Source: Collinsella tanakaei (GTDB lineage: Bacteria; Actinomycetota; Coriobacteriia; Coriobacteriales; Coriobacteriaceae). Taken from it: a stretch of DNA of 64,000 nucleotides. Shown one piece after another: positions 10,214-19,439 of this stretch; the stretch's first letter is position 1; each line of letters begins with the position of its first letter. The notes beneath the pieces were generated by a model. That model searched no databases. It was not told the DNA's origin and worked only from the letters and a program-made list of their open reading frames with translations. Made by a program: the position numbers and the translations under genes. The DNA lies in contig NZ_JADYTL010000005.1 in the NCBI RefSeq assembly GCF_021531055.1, positions 124,001 through 188,000 of the forward strand, read 5' to 3'.

Positions 10214-10987
10214 ATGATGAGTGATACACAGTCACGTACGATCGTGCTTGAATCTCTTGAGTCCGATAGACCGTTTATCGATAAGCTTGCTGATGAGCTT
10301 CAGGAGCTTGTTGACACCCATCAAATCGATGTGTCCCATGATCAGCTCGTTCGCTGCGTTGAGCATCTGTGCTATGTGGAACAGGTTAATCGCTATATTA
10401 ATCTGACACGTATTTCAGATATGGAAGATGCACTTGTCCTCCATATTCTTGACTCGCTTCTATTCCTCCCGTATCTCAGTGACTCGTCTGGTTCTTTTCT
10501 TGATATCGGGACAGGCGCTGGTTACCCTGGTATTCCGCTTGCACTTTGCAGTTCCCTGACCGGCGTGCTTCTCGATTCGGTCGGGAAGAAAATTCGCGCC
10601 GTCCAAGCATTTGCGAATGAGCTCGGTCTCTCATCTGTTCTATGCGTCCATGATCGTGTCGAAGATTACGCCCGCGCTCATCGTGATTCATTTACATATG
10701 TCGTTGCTCGCGCTGTTGCACCGATCTCCGTTCTGATCGAGTATGCTACGCCGTTGCTGTGCAAGAACGGGTTGCTTGTCATCTCGAAGGGTCAGCTTAC
10801 GCAAGATGAGTTTGATACGGGTATGAAGACTGCTCGAATCTGCGGCCTTCAGCTTGTCCAACATGATACTTACGAGCTTCCACGAGAGATGGGTCATCGC
10901 GAGCTGCTCGTCTTTGCGAAGAATCGTGTATCATCCGTTAAGCTTCCGCGTGCTACCGGCTTAGCCCGTAAACAGCCGCTCGTCTGA
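10214..10987 (+). CDS. rsmG: 16S rRNA (guanine-N7) methyltransferase RsmG
   Basis: 257-residue GidB/RsmG family methyltransferase, which methylates G527 (E. coli numbering) of 16S rRNA using SAM. The glycine-rich SAM site FLDIGTGAGYPGIPLAL lies about residue 95, preceded by the family motif VNRYINLTRI. The ATG at 10214 follows GGAAAGG; the open frame extends further up but overlaps jag out of context. Its DNA is clearly less GC-rich than most of the window, as are the par genes that follow. The gene ends at the first parS site. Confidence 0.94.
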   Translation: MMSDTQSRTIVLESLESDRPFIDKLADELQELVDTHQIDVSHDQLVRCVEHLCYVEQVNRYINLTRISDMEDALVLHILDSLLFLPYLSDSSGSFLDIGTGAGYPGIPLALCSSLTGVLLDSVGKKIRAVQAFANELGLSSVLCVHDRVEDYARAHRDSFTYVVARAVAPISVLIEYATPLLCKNGLLVISKGQLTQDEFDTGMKTARICGLQLVQHDTYELPREMGHRELLVFAKNRVSSVKLPRATGLARKQPLV

Positions 10988-11003
10988 TGTTTCACGTGAA
11001 ACA
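10988..11003. promoter_or_regulatory. parS: parS centromere site 1 (perfect)
   Basis: TGTTTCACGTGAAACA matches the conserved bacterial 16-bp ParB-binding palindrome at every base. It begins directly after the rsmG stop codon. Confidence 0.97.
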
Positions 11004-11230
11004 ATCGCTTCGATTCAGTTTGTCATCGCATTAGAATTGATGGTGTGGATTCGGTTTGCATCGTGTTTTTGCTACGCATGCGCATTGCAATAGTATCTCA
11101 GCTATTCAGTACAGTGTTGCTGTGGAAGGTTGAATCAGGCAATAGTAATATCAATTCTGGGTTTTTCGATCGTCATGCTAAAACCAAACACAACTGATCT
11201 GAGCGGATCGCAAAGATTATCTTGATAATT

Positions 11231-11246
11231 GGTTTCACGTGAAACA
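11231..11246. promoter_or_regulatory. parS: parS centromere site 2
   Basis: GGTTTCACGTGAAACA differs from the consensus only at the first base. It lies in the parA leader region. Confidence 0.94.
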
Positions 11247-11296
11247 TAATGCTGATTAGATAAGCATGTGAAGCCTACTGCAGTATGGAAGCAGGC

Positions 11297-11312
11297 GGTT
11301 TCACGTGAAACA
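11297..11312. promoter_or_regulatory. parS: parS centromere site 3
   Basis: GGTTTCACGTGAAACA, identical to site 2, lies 51 bp after it and about 45 bp before parA. ParB bound here could also repress parAB. The remaining part of the 10988-11355 gap shows no other gene or clear structure. Confidence 0.94.
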
Positions 11313-11355
11313 TCATTCACTCGAGACGTACTATAGATGAACTTTGGAGGGTGAA

Positions 11356-12156
11356 GTGGGCTTTCGTGACGTGAAACGTTCGAAACGAGGAATTTCAACG
11401 CGCATCATTTCAATCATTAATCAGAAAGGTGGCGTTGGGAAGTCGACAACAGCGGTAAATCTTGCAGCCGCACTGGGAGAACTGAACTATAAGGTTCTCG
11501 TAGTCGATTTTGATCCACAGGGAAACACGACAAGTGGCTTCGGTATAGAAAAGGAACAGCTTGAAAACTGTGTGTATGACGCGCTTCTTCACGATGTTCC
11601 CGCTGAGGATATCATTCAGAGCACCGAATGCCCTAAAGTCTTTGTCGTTCCTGCGACGATTCAGCTTGCCGGCGCGGAAATCGAGCTTGTGTCAACAATG
11701 GCACGTGAAACGCGACTTAAGGATCTTCTGGATCCCGTAGTTGATGATTTCGACTTCATCTTTATCGATTGCCCGCCTTCACTTGGCCTGCTGACCATCA
11801 ATGCGCTGACGGCAGCAGATAGCGTTTTGATTCCGATTCAGTGCGAGTACTACGCGCTTGAGGGTGTTACGAAGCTACTGGAGTCCATGCGGATGGTAAA
11901 GGGGCGTATCAACAAGAATCTCGATACGTTCGGTGTCTTACTGACGATGTACGACTCACGTACCTCGCTTTCGAATCAGGTCGTGGAGGAAGTGCAAAAC
12001 TATTTCGGTGACAAGGCGTTCAAGACTTGTATTCCACGGTCAGTCAAAGTGTCTGAAGCGCCATCGTTCGGTATGCCGGTTGTTACCTATGCTCCAAACA
12101 ATAAGGGTGCACAGGCGTATATGAAGCTTGCGAAAGAGGTGGTCCGTCGTGCCTAG
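11356..12156 (+). CDS. parA: Chromosome partitioning ATPase ParA / Soj
   Basis: About 266 residues. Deviant Walker A KGGVGKSTT follows IISIINQ near the N-terminus, Walker A' is VLVVDFDPQGNTTSG, and Walker B is FIFIDCPPSLGLLTINAL. ParA-type ATPases bind DNA non-specifically as ATP dimers and move ParB-parS complexes apart. I favour the GTG at 11356, preceded by GGAGGG; a TTG at 11344 overlaps that site and a GTG at 11371 is also possible. It overlaps parB by 8 bp. Confidence 0.95.
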   Translation: MGFRDVKRSKRGISTRIISIINQKGGVGKSTTAVNLAAALGELNYKVLVVDFDPQGNTTSGFGIEKEQLENCVYDALLHDVPAEDIIQSTECPKVFVVPATIQLAGAEIELVSTMARETRLKDLLDPVVDDFDFIFIDCPPSLGLLTINALTAADSVLIPIQCEYYALEGVTKLLESMRMVKGRINKNLDTFGVLLTMYDSRTSLSNQVVEEVQNYFGDKAFKTCIPRSVKVSEAPSFGMPVVTYAPNNKGAQAYMKLAKEVVRRA

Positions 12157-13039
12157 TCCGAAGAAGAAAGCTCTGGGACGCGGTTTGGGCTCTTTGATTC
12201 AGGAAGCACAGACCGAAACTGGAGCGACAGCAGCGGCAGAGAATACCGTTTCGATCGAGCAGATCCATCCGAACCCGAATCAGCCTCGAACTCATTTCAA
12301 TGAAACCCAGCTTCAGGAGCTCAGTGAATCGATTCGTCTGAATGGTATTCTGCAACCACTGCTCGTTCGCAAGGACAAAGATGGCTACGAGATCATTGCC
12401 GGCGAGCGTCGCTATCAGGCTGCTAAGATTGCCGGTCTGACGGAGCTGCCGGTTATCGTGAAGGACGTCGATGATCAGCAGGTGCTTGAACTTGCGCTGA
12501 TCGAGAACCTTCAGCGTTCGGATTTGAATCCAATCGAAGAGGCGAAGGGGTATCGCCAACTTATCAAGGCAAGCGGCATGACGCAGGAGGCATTGTCAAA
12601 AGCTGTCTCCAAATCACGTTCTGCGATTACCAATTCGCTTCGCTTGCTTGATCTGCCTGAGGTCATCCAGGATATGTTGTTCGAGGGCAAGCTTACTGCA
12701 GGTCATGCCCGCGCCATCCTTGCTGTACCTTATGAGGATGGTCGCATCAAGCTTGCCGAGAAGGTCGTGGCGGACGGATTGTCGGTGCGTGCGACTGAAA
12801 ATCTTGCTCCATTGTTTTCAGTCGGAGAGCAGCCTAAAACGCCTCGTCCTGTGTTGCCTCAGTCCTATAAGAAGGCAGCGCGCATGTTGCGGCAGGCTCT
12901 CAATACGAATGTCCGTGTCAAATCGTCTCGCGGTAAGAATCGGATCGAGATCGAGTTTAAAGATGAAGATGAGCTCGCGCAGATTCTCGAGCATGTTGTT
13001 CATGGCAATACGGATGGGGAGATGAGCGATGAAGCCTAG
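12149..13039 (+). CDS. parB: Chromosome partitioning protein ParB / Spo0J
   Basis: About 296 residues. The N-terminus KKKALGRGLGSLI is the ParA-interaction motif. The ParB/Srx CTPase domain includes PNPNQPRTHFNE, GERRYQAAK (box of the CTP-binding site) and ENLQRSDLNPIEEAKGY. The helix-turn-helix follows (MTQEALSKAVSKSRSAITNSLRLLDLP), then a C-terminal dimerisation region. The GTG at 12149 overlaps the parA end and has GAGGTGG upstream. It binds the three parS sites upstream of parA. Confidence 0.96.
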   Translation: MPSPKKKALGRGLGSLIQEAQTETGATAAAENTVSIEQIHPNPNQPRTHFNETQLQELSESIRLNGILQPLLVRKDKDGYEIIAGERRYQAAKIAGLTELPVIVKDVDDQQVLELALIENLQRSDLNPIEEAKGYRQLIKASGMTQEALSKAVSKSRSAITNSLRLLDLPEVIQDMLFEGKLTAGHARAILAVPYEDGRIKLAEKVVADGLSVRATENLAPLFSVGEQPKTPRPVLPQSYKKAARMLRQALNTNVRVKSSRGKNRIEIEFKDEDELAQILEHVVHGNTDGEMSDEA

Positions 13040-13283
13040 CGTCGTCGGAATCGTGCTGTCGGGTATTGCGGTTGTCGCCGGAATAGCTGTCGGATATAAA
13101 GTTGCAACGGATCCGGAGCTTAGAGGGAGAATCTCGCGCGGTGCCCAAGATGTCTATCAGACATCCAAGCGGAAGGTTGGGGATATGACCGAGGATGTTG
13201 CCGTCCGTACGGCGCAGATGACCAAGAACCCCAAGATCAACCAAGAGTGGGTTTCAAACCAATGGAGTAATATAGGATATTAA
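13029..13283 (+). CDS. Small membrane protein of unknown function downstream of parB
   Basis: 84 residues, overlapping the parB end by 11 bp and therefore probably translationally coupled. One N-terminal transmembrane segment (VVGIVLSGIAVVAGIAVGYKVA) is followed by a mixed-charge amphipathic tail (RGAQDVYQTSKRKVGDMTEDVAVRTAQM). It resembles YtxH-like small envelope proteins only in layout; I do not recognise a family. A terminator follows. Confidence 0.75.
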   Translation: MKPSVVGIVLSGIAVVAGIAVGYKVATDPELRGRISRGAQDVYQTSKRKVGDMTEDVAVRTAQMTKNPKINQEWVSNQWSNIGY

Positions 13284-13315
13284 TCTATAAGTAGAATAAA
13301 GACTATAGTTAATAA

Positions 13316-13360
13316 AAGCACCCTGTCTTAATAGTCTATAAGACAGGGTGCTTCTTTTCA
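13316..13360. terminator. Bidirectional terminator between parB operon and rlmN
   Basis: A perfect 15-bp inverted repeat (13316-13330 / 13339-13353, arm AAGCACCCTGTCTTA, 8-base loop) has T-rich sequence on both exits. It serves the convergent rightward par operon and leftward rlmN. Confidence 0.92.
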
Positions 13361-13375
13361 TGTGGCGCGATTGCG

Positions 13376-14419
13376 TTACAGGTGCATGTGACGCTGCTTG
13401 AGCTGTCCGCATGCAGCGTCGATATCGTTGCCACGGGAGTTGCGAATCGTCGTTTCGACGCCATGCATCTGCAGACGCTTTTGTAGGGTCTCGACCTTCT
13501 TCATGGGCGAGGGTTTCATGAGACTGCCGGGTGTATCGTTGAGCTGGATGAGGTTCACATGGCACAGCGTGCCCTGGCAGAAGTCGATCAGCGCCTCCAT
13601 CTCGGGATTCGTGTCGTTGATACCGTCGATCATGGCGAACTCGTAGCTCGGTCGGCGACCCGTCTTCTCGACGTACAGCTGGATGGCCTCGTGCAGGCGG
13701 GGGAGCGTGTACTTCTTCACGCCGGGCATGAGCTTGTTGCGCGTGGCCTGTACGGCGGAGTGCAGCGAGATGGCGAGCGTGAACTGCTCGGGAAGCTCGG
13801 CGAACCGTCGGATACCGGGGATGACACCGCAGGTGGAGACGGTCAGATGGCGCGCCCCGATCGCGAGGCCGTCGGGGTCGTTAAGGATTCGCAGCGCGGC
13901 GACGGTCTCGTCGAAGTTGGCGAACGGCTCGCCCTGGCCCATGAAGACGACACTCGTGACCCGCTCGTCGAAGTCGCGGGCGACGTGGAGCACCTGGTCG
14001 ACGATCTCGCGGGCGGTAAGGGAGCGGGAAAGCCCGTTGAAGCCGGTGGCGCAAAACGCGCACCCCATGGCGCAGCCCGCCTGCGTGGAGACGCAGACCG
14101 ACAGCTTGTTGCGCGAGGGCATTCCGACGGTTTCCACTGAAGTGCCGTCTGCAAACTCAAGCAGATATTTACGGGAACCGTCGCGGGAGATCTGTTTGGC
14201 GACTTCGGTAGGGACACCGAAGACGAAGCGCTCGACAAGCTGATCACGCAGCTTCTTGGGCAGGTTGGTCATCTCGTCGAACGAGGTTGCCTGCTTGGCG
14301 AAAATCCATTCGCAGAGCTGCTTGGTGCGAAACGCGGGCTGACCGAGCTCGGCGACCACATCGGCAAGCTCGTCGCGGCTCAGCGTGCGGATGTCCTGCA
14401 GGCGGTGGGAACGCTCCAT
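13376..14419 (-). CDS. rlmN: 23S rRNA/tRNA C2-adenine methyltransferase RlmN
   Basis: 347-residue radical SAM enzyme that methylates A2503 of 23S rRNA and A37 of some tRNAs. The CX3CX2C cluster motif is CAMGCAFCATG, preceded by the RlmN-typical SVCVSTQAG. GQGEPFANFDET is the SAM-binding GGE-like motif. The second catalytic Cys is in the C-terminal AACGQL. The ATG at 14417-14419 is preceded by AAAGG; the open frame is longer but that part overlaps the divergent ddl promoter region and gene. It is a single-gene transcript ending at the shared terminator. Confidence 0.96.
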   Translation of the reverse strand: MERSHRLQDIRTLSRDELADVVAELGQPAFRTKQLCEWIFAKQATSFDEMTNLPKKLRDQLVERFVFGVPTEVAKQISRDGSRKYLLEFADGTSVETVGMPSRNKLSVCVSTQAGCAMGCAFCATGFNGLSRSLTAREIVDQVLHVARDFDERVTSVVFMGQGEPFANFDETVAALRILNDPDGLAIGARHLTVSTCGVIPGIRRFAELPEQFTLAISLHSAVQATRNKLMPGVKKYTLPRLHEAIQLYVEKTGRRPSYEFAMIDGINDTNPEMEALIDFCQGTLCHVNLIQLNDTPGSLMKPSPMKKVETLQKRLQMHGVETTIRNSRGNDIDAACGQLKQRHMHL

Positions 14420-14554
14420 ATCATGCCTTTCACAAATAGATACCAGCGAGATACTTATACAATAGGGTACTGCATGGCCCGCACGACGTGTGCGCAGGCC
14501 ACGGGATGAACACCATCCCAAAGCGACGACCGAACATGATGAAAGGTACACACC

Positions 14555-15511
14555 ATGGCGGATATGCAGCGACATGACATGAGGATCGCCGTGCTGGCGG
14601 GCGGTGCGTCTGCAGAGCGCGACGTGTCGCTCTCCTCCGGCGCGAATGTCGCGAACGCTTTGCGTAAAGCGGGATACGGCAAGGTCGATACCCTGGATCC
14701 TGCGACCGACACCTTCCTCGATGACGTGCGTGCCGGCTCCTACGACGCCGCCTTCATCGCCCTGCACGGCGTCGGCGGTGAGGACGGGATGGTCCAGCAC
14801 ATCCTCGAATACCTCGGTATCCCCTATACCGGCTCGGACGCGCTGGCAAGCGGTTGCGGGATGGACAAGGAGCTCTCCAAGGTTCTCTACGATCGTGCCG
14901 GCATCCCCACGGCGCGTGGCATGGCCATCGAGCGCGGTGAGACGTGGGATGCGGCGGCCATCGTCGAGCAGTTGGGAAGCCATCTGTTCGTGAAGCCCGC
15001 CTACAACGGGTCGAGCTACGGCGTGAGCAAGGTCGACGCTGTCGCCGACCTCGACGCCGCGATCGAGCAGGCGTTCGAATACGACACGAAGATCCTGGTG
15101 GAGGAGTGCCTGGTGGGCACCGAGATCTCCGTCGGTGTGTTCGGGGGCGATGAACTCGTGGCGCTACCGATCGTCGAGATCTGCTGTCCGGATGATGTCG
15201 ACTTCTACGACCTGAGCGTGAAGTACGTCGACCCGAAGGACATCCACCGCATTCCCGCGCGTCTGTCCGAGGCGGATTACGAGCGCGCTCAGCAGCTCGC
15301 GAAGGAGGCTCACGATGCCCTGGGGTGCTACGGCATCTCGCGCAGCGACTTCATCGTCGGCGAGCGTGGTCCGGTGATCCTCGAGACCAACACGATTCCA
15401 GGTATGACGGAAAGCTCGCTGTTTCCCGACGAGGTTCGCCACGCGGGGCTCGATTTCGCGAATGTCTGCGCTGAACTGGTTGAGCTTGCGCTCGCACGCG
15501 CTGACCGATAG
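14555..15511 (+). CDS. ddl: D-alanine--D-alanine ligase
   Basis: 318-residue ATP-grasp ligase making the D-Ala-D-Ala dipeptide for peptidoglycan. The N-terminus IAVLAGGASAERDVSLSSG is the substrate-binding signature. ALHGVGGEDGMVQ, FVKPAYNGSSYGVSKV (ATP-grasp lid/Lys) and the metal-binding ILETNTIPGMTESS near the end complete the family pattern. The start has an AAAGG about 8 bases upstream. It is divergent from rlmN and is followed after 18 bp by the DinG-like gene. Confidence 0.96.
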   Translation: MADMQRHDMRIAVLAGGASAERDVSLSSGANVANALRKAGYGKVDTLDPATDTFLDDVRAGSYDAAFIALHGVGGEDGMVQHILEYLGIPYTGSDALASGCGMDKELSKVLYDRAGIPTARGMAIERGETWDAAAIVEQLGSHLFVKPAYNGSSYGVSKVDAVADLDAAIEQAFEYDTKILVEECLVGTEISVGVFGGDELVALPIVEICCPDDVDFYDLSVKYVDPKDIHRIPARLSEADYERAQQLAKEAHDALGCYGISRSDFIVGERGPVILETNTIPGMTESSLFPDEVRHAGLDFANVCAELVELALARADR

Positions 15512-15529
15512 AAGATACGGAGCTAGTCT

Positions 15530-18424
15530 GTGACCCATATGGCCGATGCGGTGATGGCGGGAACTCCCGCGTTCGTCATCGAGCAGTACCGAACGCTCGC
15601 CGAGCGGGCCCGCACACGGACGTTCGGTGTGATCGAGGATGACGTGATCGTGCTCGATACCGAGACGACAGGTCTGTCCGTGCAGGATAACCGGCTGATC
15701 GAGATCGCAGCGGCGCGTCTGCGCGGCCGCGAGGTCGTCGAGCGCTTCGACACCTTCGTGCACCCCGGTATGCCGATTCCGCCCGAGATCGTCCAGCTCA
15801 CCGGTATTACCGATGCCGACGTCGCGGACGCTCCCTCGCCCGAGGAGGCCGTGGCGGCGCTCGAGCGGTTCGCGGGCGGCTGCCCGGTCATCGCGCACAA
15901 TGCGACGTTCGACCGCTCGTTTATCGAGGCGGTGCGCGGTGGCGTGCGCGTAAGCGATATCTGGATCGACTCTCTCGCCCTCTCACGCATCGCACTGCCT
16001 CGCCTGAGTTCGCATAAGCTTGCCGACCTGGCCGAGCTGTTCGGCTGCGCTGCGGTGTCGCACCGCGCCATTGACGATGTCGAGGCGTTGTGCGGCGTGT
16101 GGCGCATCCTGCTCGTCGCGCTCACCGATCTTCCCCGCGGGTTGATGCGGCGTCTTGCCGACATGCATCCCGATGTCCCGTGGAGCTATCGTCCCATCTT
16201 CTCCTATCTGGCCGGTGAGGATCCCGACGCCCATTTCTCGCTCGTGTCTGCCAGAACCGAGGTTTTGCGCGCGCAGGCGCCCGAGGAGCGCATGGACGCC
16301 GACGAGCTGCCCGGGCTTTCGATGCCCCCGGCGGACGAGATCCGTGCCCGGTATGCGCCGGGAGACCTGGTCAATCGGATGTATCCGGGCTACGAGCCGC
16401 GCGCCGAGCAGGTCGAGATGGCCTGTGAGGTACGCGATGCCCTGGCGACGGGCACCCATCGCGTCATCGAGGCGGGCACGGGCGTGGGCAAGTCCATCGC
16501 TTACCTCGTGCCGTTTGCCGAGGCGGCGCGTCGCAACGACGTGACGGTGGGTATCGCCACCAAATCCAATAATCTTGCCGACCAGCTCATGTACCACGAG
16601 CTGCCCAAGCTCGCCCGCGAGCTCGACGGCGGCCTGACGTTTTGCGCCCTCAAGGGCTATGATCACTATCCCTGCCTGCGCAAGCTCGAGCGCATGAGCC
16701 GTTCGACGACCGAGATCTCGACCACGCGCGATCCGGCGGATACGCTCACCGCCGTCGCGGTCATCTACGCATACGTTTGTCAGTCGCCCACCGGTGACCT
16801 CGACGGTCTTGGCATCCGGTGGCGCAGCGTCAATCGCGCCGATCTGACGACGTCCTCGCGTGAGTGTGCGCGCCGTCTCTGCCCGTTCTACCCCGATCGC
16901 TGCCTGGTGCACGGGGCCCGGCGCCGTGCGGCTCGCGTCGACGTGGTGGTGACGAACCATTCCCTGCTGTTCCGCAACGTCGCGGCCGATGGCAAGATCT
17001 TGCCGCCGATTCGCCACTGGGTCGTCGACGAGGCCCATTCGGTCGAACGCGAGGCGCGTCGTCAGTGGGCGGTTACGGTGTCCGCCGACGAGTCGCGATC
17101 GCTCTTCGAGCATCTCGGCGGCGAGCGGTCCGGTGTGATGGGGCAGCTGATCCGAAACTTGGCGGGATCGGACGCTGCCACGCTCTACATGGGGCTGTCG
17201 GCCAAGGCGACCTCGAGTGTCCAGCGCGCATCGCTCGCCATGGCAGAGGTGTTCGACGGAGTGCGCGAGCTGTCGCGCCGCGGTCGTGCTGACGGTTACG
17301 ATAACGCCAACATCTGGATCGGCCCCGAGATGCGTGCGAGCGCGGGCTGGCAGTACTTCCTGCCCGCTGCCCTGACGGCGATCGATGCGCTCGATGAAGC
17401 CCATAAGAACCTTTCCTCGCTGGTCGAGACGGTCGCACAGGACAAGCCCGAGTTCGTGGTGGACGCCGCCGACGCGGCTCGCCGCTTGGGCGAGATGCAT
17501 GACGCCCTTGACCTGATCGCCCAGGGGACCGACGACCGCTACGTGTACTCCCTGCAGGTGAACAGGAGGCTTCGTGCCGGCGGGGAGTCGCTCACCGCGG
17601 AGCTGCTCGATGTGGGCGAGATGCTTGCGACCAGGTGGCTTCCCGAGGTGCATACGGCCATCTTCACCTCGGCGACGATTTCGATCGCGGGGAATTTCTC
17701 GCACTTCAACCATGCTATCGGCTTGGACCGGCTCGATGCCCGTGCGTCGCGTGCCCTGCACCTGGATTCGAGTTACGACTTCGATGCGAACATGACGGTG
17801 GTCGTCGCGGGCGACGTCCCCGATCCGCGCAACCGCGACGCCTATCTCGACACGCTCGAGCGCCTGCTCGTCGACGTGCACCTCGCCATGGGCGGCTCGG
17901 CGCTCACCCTGTTCACCAACAGGCGCGACATGGAGGACCTCTACGCGCGCGTGGAGCCCAAGCTCGCCGCCGCCGGTCTCGAGTTGGCCTGCCAGCAGCG
18001 GATGACGTCCTCGCGCCAGCTGCGTGAGCGCTTCATCTCGCAGAAATCGTCCTCCCTGTTCGCACTCAAGGCGTTTTGGGAAGGGTTCGATGCGTCCGGG
18101 GACACCCTGCGCTGCGTTATCATCCCCAAGCTGCCGTTCTCGAGCCCGACCGATCCGTTGTCATGTGAGCGCAACCAGCGCGAGAAGCGCGCGTGGGCGC
18201 AATATGCCCTGCCCGAGGCGGTCATCGAGGTCAAACAGGCGGCGGGCAGGCTGATCCGCGCCTCGTCGGACGTCGGCGTGCTCGTGCTGGCGGATTCGCG
18301 CCTTGTGACCAAGGGGTACGGCAGGAAATTCCTCGACTCGCTACCCACGTCTGGCTACCAGCGTATCGAGAGCGCTCAAGTCGGTCGCTACCTCGAGCTG
18401 TGGCGCCGCGCCCACGATCGGTAG
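15530..18424 (+). CDS. DinG-like exonuclease/helicase fusion
   Basis: 964 residues. The N-terminal DnaQ-type 3'-5' exonuclease domain (about 35-205) has DTETTG, a later HNATFD and a late Asp (RAIDDVEAL). The C-terminal part is an XPD/DinG-type superfamily 2 helicase: Walker A AGTGVGKS near residue 320, DEAH box VVDEAHSVE, and motif VI-like QAAGRLIRASSD. Cysteines in KGYDHYPC and CARRLCPFYPDRC fit an iron-sulfur cluster site as in DinG. Such fusions occur in Gram-positive DinG; not all have helicase activity. GTG start with GGAG 7 bases upstream. Confidence 0.9.
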   Translation: MTHMADAVMAGTPAFVIEQYRTLAERARTRTFGVIEDDVIVLDTETTGLSVQDNRLIEIAAARLRGREVVERFDTFVHPGMPIPPEIVQLTGITDADVADAPSPEEAVAALERFAGGCPVIAHNATFDRSFIEAVRGGVRVSDIWIDSLALSRIALPRLSSHKLADLAELFGCAAVSHRAIDDVEALCGVWRILLVALTDLPRGLMRRLADMHPDVPWSYRPIFSYLAGEDPDAHFSLVSARTEVLRAQAPEERMDADELPGLSMPPADEIRARYAPGDLVNRMYPGYEPRAEQVEMACEVRDALATGTHRVIEAGTGVGKSIAYLVPFAEAARRNDVTVGIATKSNNLADQLMYHELPKLARELDGGLTFCALKGYDHYPCLRKLERMSRSTTEISTTRDPADTLTAVAVIYAYVCQSPTGDLDGLGIRWRSVNRADLTTSSRECARRLCPFYPDRCLVHGARRRAARVDVVVTNHSLLFRNVAADGKILPPIRHWVVDEAHSVEREARRQWAVTVSADESRSLFEHLGGERSGVMGQLIRNLAGSDAATLYMGLSAKATSSVQRASLAMAEVFDGVRELSRRGRADGYDNANIWIGPEMRASAGWQYFLPAALTAIDALDEAHKNLSSLVETVAQDKPEFVVDAADAARRLGEMHDALDLIAQGTDDRYVYSLQVNRRLRAGGESLTAELLDVGEMLATRWLPEVHTAIFTSATISIAGNFSHFNHAIGLDRLDARASRALHLDSSYDFDANMTVVVAGDVPDPRNRDAYLDTLERLLVDVHLAMGGSALTLFTNRRDMEDLYARVEPKLAAAGLELACQQRMTSSRQLRERFISQKSSSLFALKAFWEGFDASGDTLRCVIIPKLPFSSPTDPLSCERNQREKRAWAQYALPEAVIEVKQAAGRLIRASSDVGVLVLADSRLVTKGYGRKFLDSLPTSGYQRIESAQVGRYLELWRRAHDR

Positions 18425-18435
18425 CACATCCGCGA

Positions 18436-18475
18436 GCGCCACGGGTGCTCGTTCCGTGGCGCGCTTCTGCTTTAC
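18436..18475 (+). terminator. Hairpin terminator after the DinG-like gene
   Basis: A 9-bp stem (GCGCCACGG 18436-18444 / CCGTGGCGC 18454-18462) is followed by a weak T-rich tail. It lies in the 70-bp convergent gap with the WYL gene. Confidence 0.55.
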
Positions 18476-18494
18476 CGGGCTGTCACGCGTGACG

Positions 18495-19439
18495 CTACGC
18501 CCGTGTGACGGAAGGCTGCTCGAGCAGGATGGACGCATACGGAGCGAGCCCGGCGCGAAGTTCTGCCGGCTCGACGATCGTCAGCTCGCCGCCTGCGGCG
18601 AGCACTTGGTCATAGAGCCATGAGTTCGATGAATAGTTGACGTCGAACAGGTAGCTTCCATCTTGCTGCGGGGCTATATGGCCCACACCCGCCCAGTCGA
18701 TGCGCTGCATGGTGGATTCGTCGGCTGCACGCAGGTGCGCGACGGATCCCGTCCGCCTGAGGCAGTCCGCGGTCTTTTCCGCGCTCACCGTATGGGGGAC
18801 AACCGAATCGTCGGTGAACGAAAGGTCGCGGATGCGGTCGAGGCGGTAGCGGCGCTCCTCATCTCGCTCGACGTCCCACGCGATGAGGTACGATACGCCT
18901 CGCTCTTCGTCGATGCGTACGGGGTCGATCGTCCGCATGCGCGCGGCATCGTCGTTGAGCGAACGATACGTCAGCGTGCAGCGTATGCCATCGTCGATCG
19001 CTTCGCGGATCCGGGTGAGCCACGTTCCGTATCGAGACGTCTCCGCGATGTCGTCGCCCCTCTCGCCTCGGTCATCGTCACCCATGATGCCGTGTCTGAT
19101 GCGGGCCTTCGTGGAATCATCGAGGTGGAGCATATCGAGCATATGCTCGACGATCATGCTCTCCTCGACACTTAGGCGCAGCGGTTGCAACAACGCGGCG
19201 TTTCCCTGGACGTGCACATGGGTCTCCGTCATCTCGATGACCGCCCGCGCGCCACTCGTGCGGTCGGCGAGCGTTTCGAGTGTATCGATGACCTCGGGGA
19301 GCTGATCGGGTGCGACGCCGATGATACGGGAGGCCTCCTGCCGATCGAGAATGTGGTCCGGAGCTGACGAGAGCGCTTCCAGCAGATGGATGCCGGCGTC
19401 GACCATGCGGTCGGCGCTGAGCTTCGAGGATTTAGGCAT
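18495..19439 (-). CDS. WYL-domain transcriptional regulator (PafC-like)
   Basis: 314 residues. An N-terminal winged-helix part (about 1-70) is followed by a WYL domain: IDPVRIDEERGVSYLIAWDVERDEERRYRLDRIRDL. The C-terminal WCX-like region (DVNYSSNSWLYDQVLAAGGELTIVEP) completes the architecture. In mycobacteria PafB and PafC form a heterodimer that activates LexA-independent DNA-damage genes. Here a second WYL gene overlaps it upstream by 8 bp, matching that arrangement. Assignment as PafC is inferred from pairing and architecture. Confidence 0.8.
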   Translation of the reverse strand: MPKSSKLSADRMVDAGIHLLEALSSAPDHILDRQEASRIIGVAPDQLPEVIDTLETLADRTSGARAVIEMTETHVHVQGNAALLQPLRLSVEESMIVEHMLDMLHLDDSTKARIRHGIMGDDDRGERGDDIAETSRYGTWLTRIREAIDDGIRCTLTYRSLNDDAARMRTIDPVRIDEERGVSYLIAWDVERDEERRYRLDRIRDLSFTDDSVVPHTVSAEKTADCLRRTGSVAHLRAADESTMQRIDWAGVGHIAPQQDGSYLFDVNYSSNSWLYDQVLAAGGELTIVEPAELRAGLAPYASILLEQPSVTRA

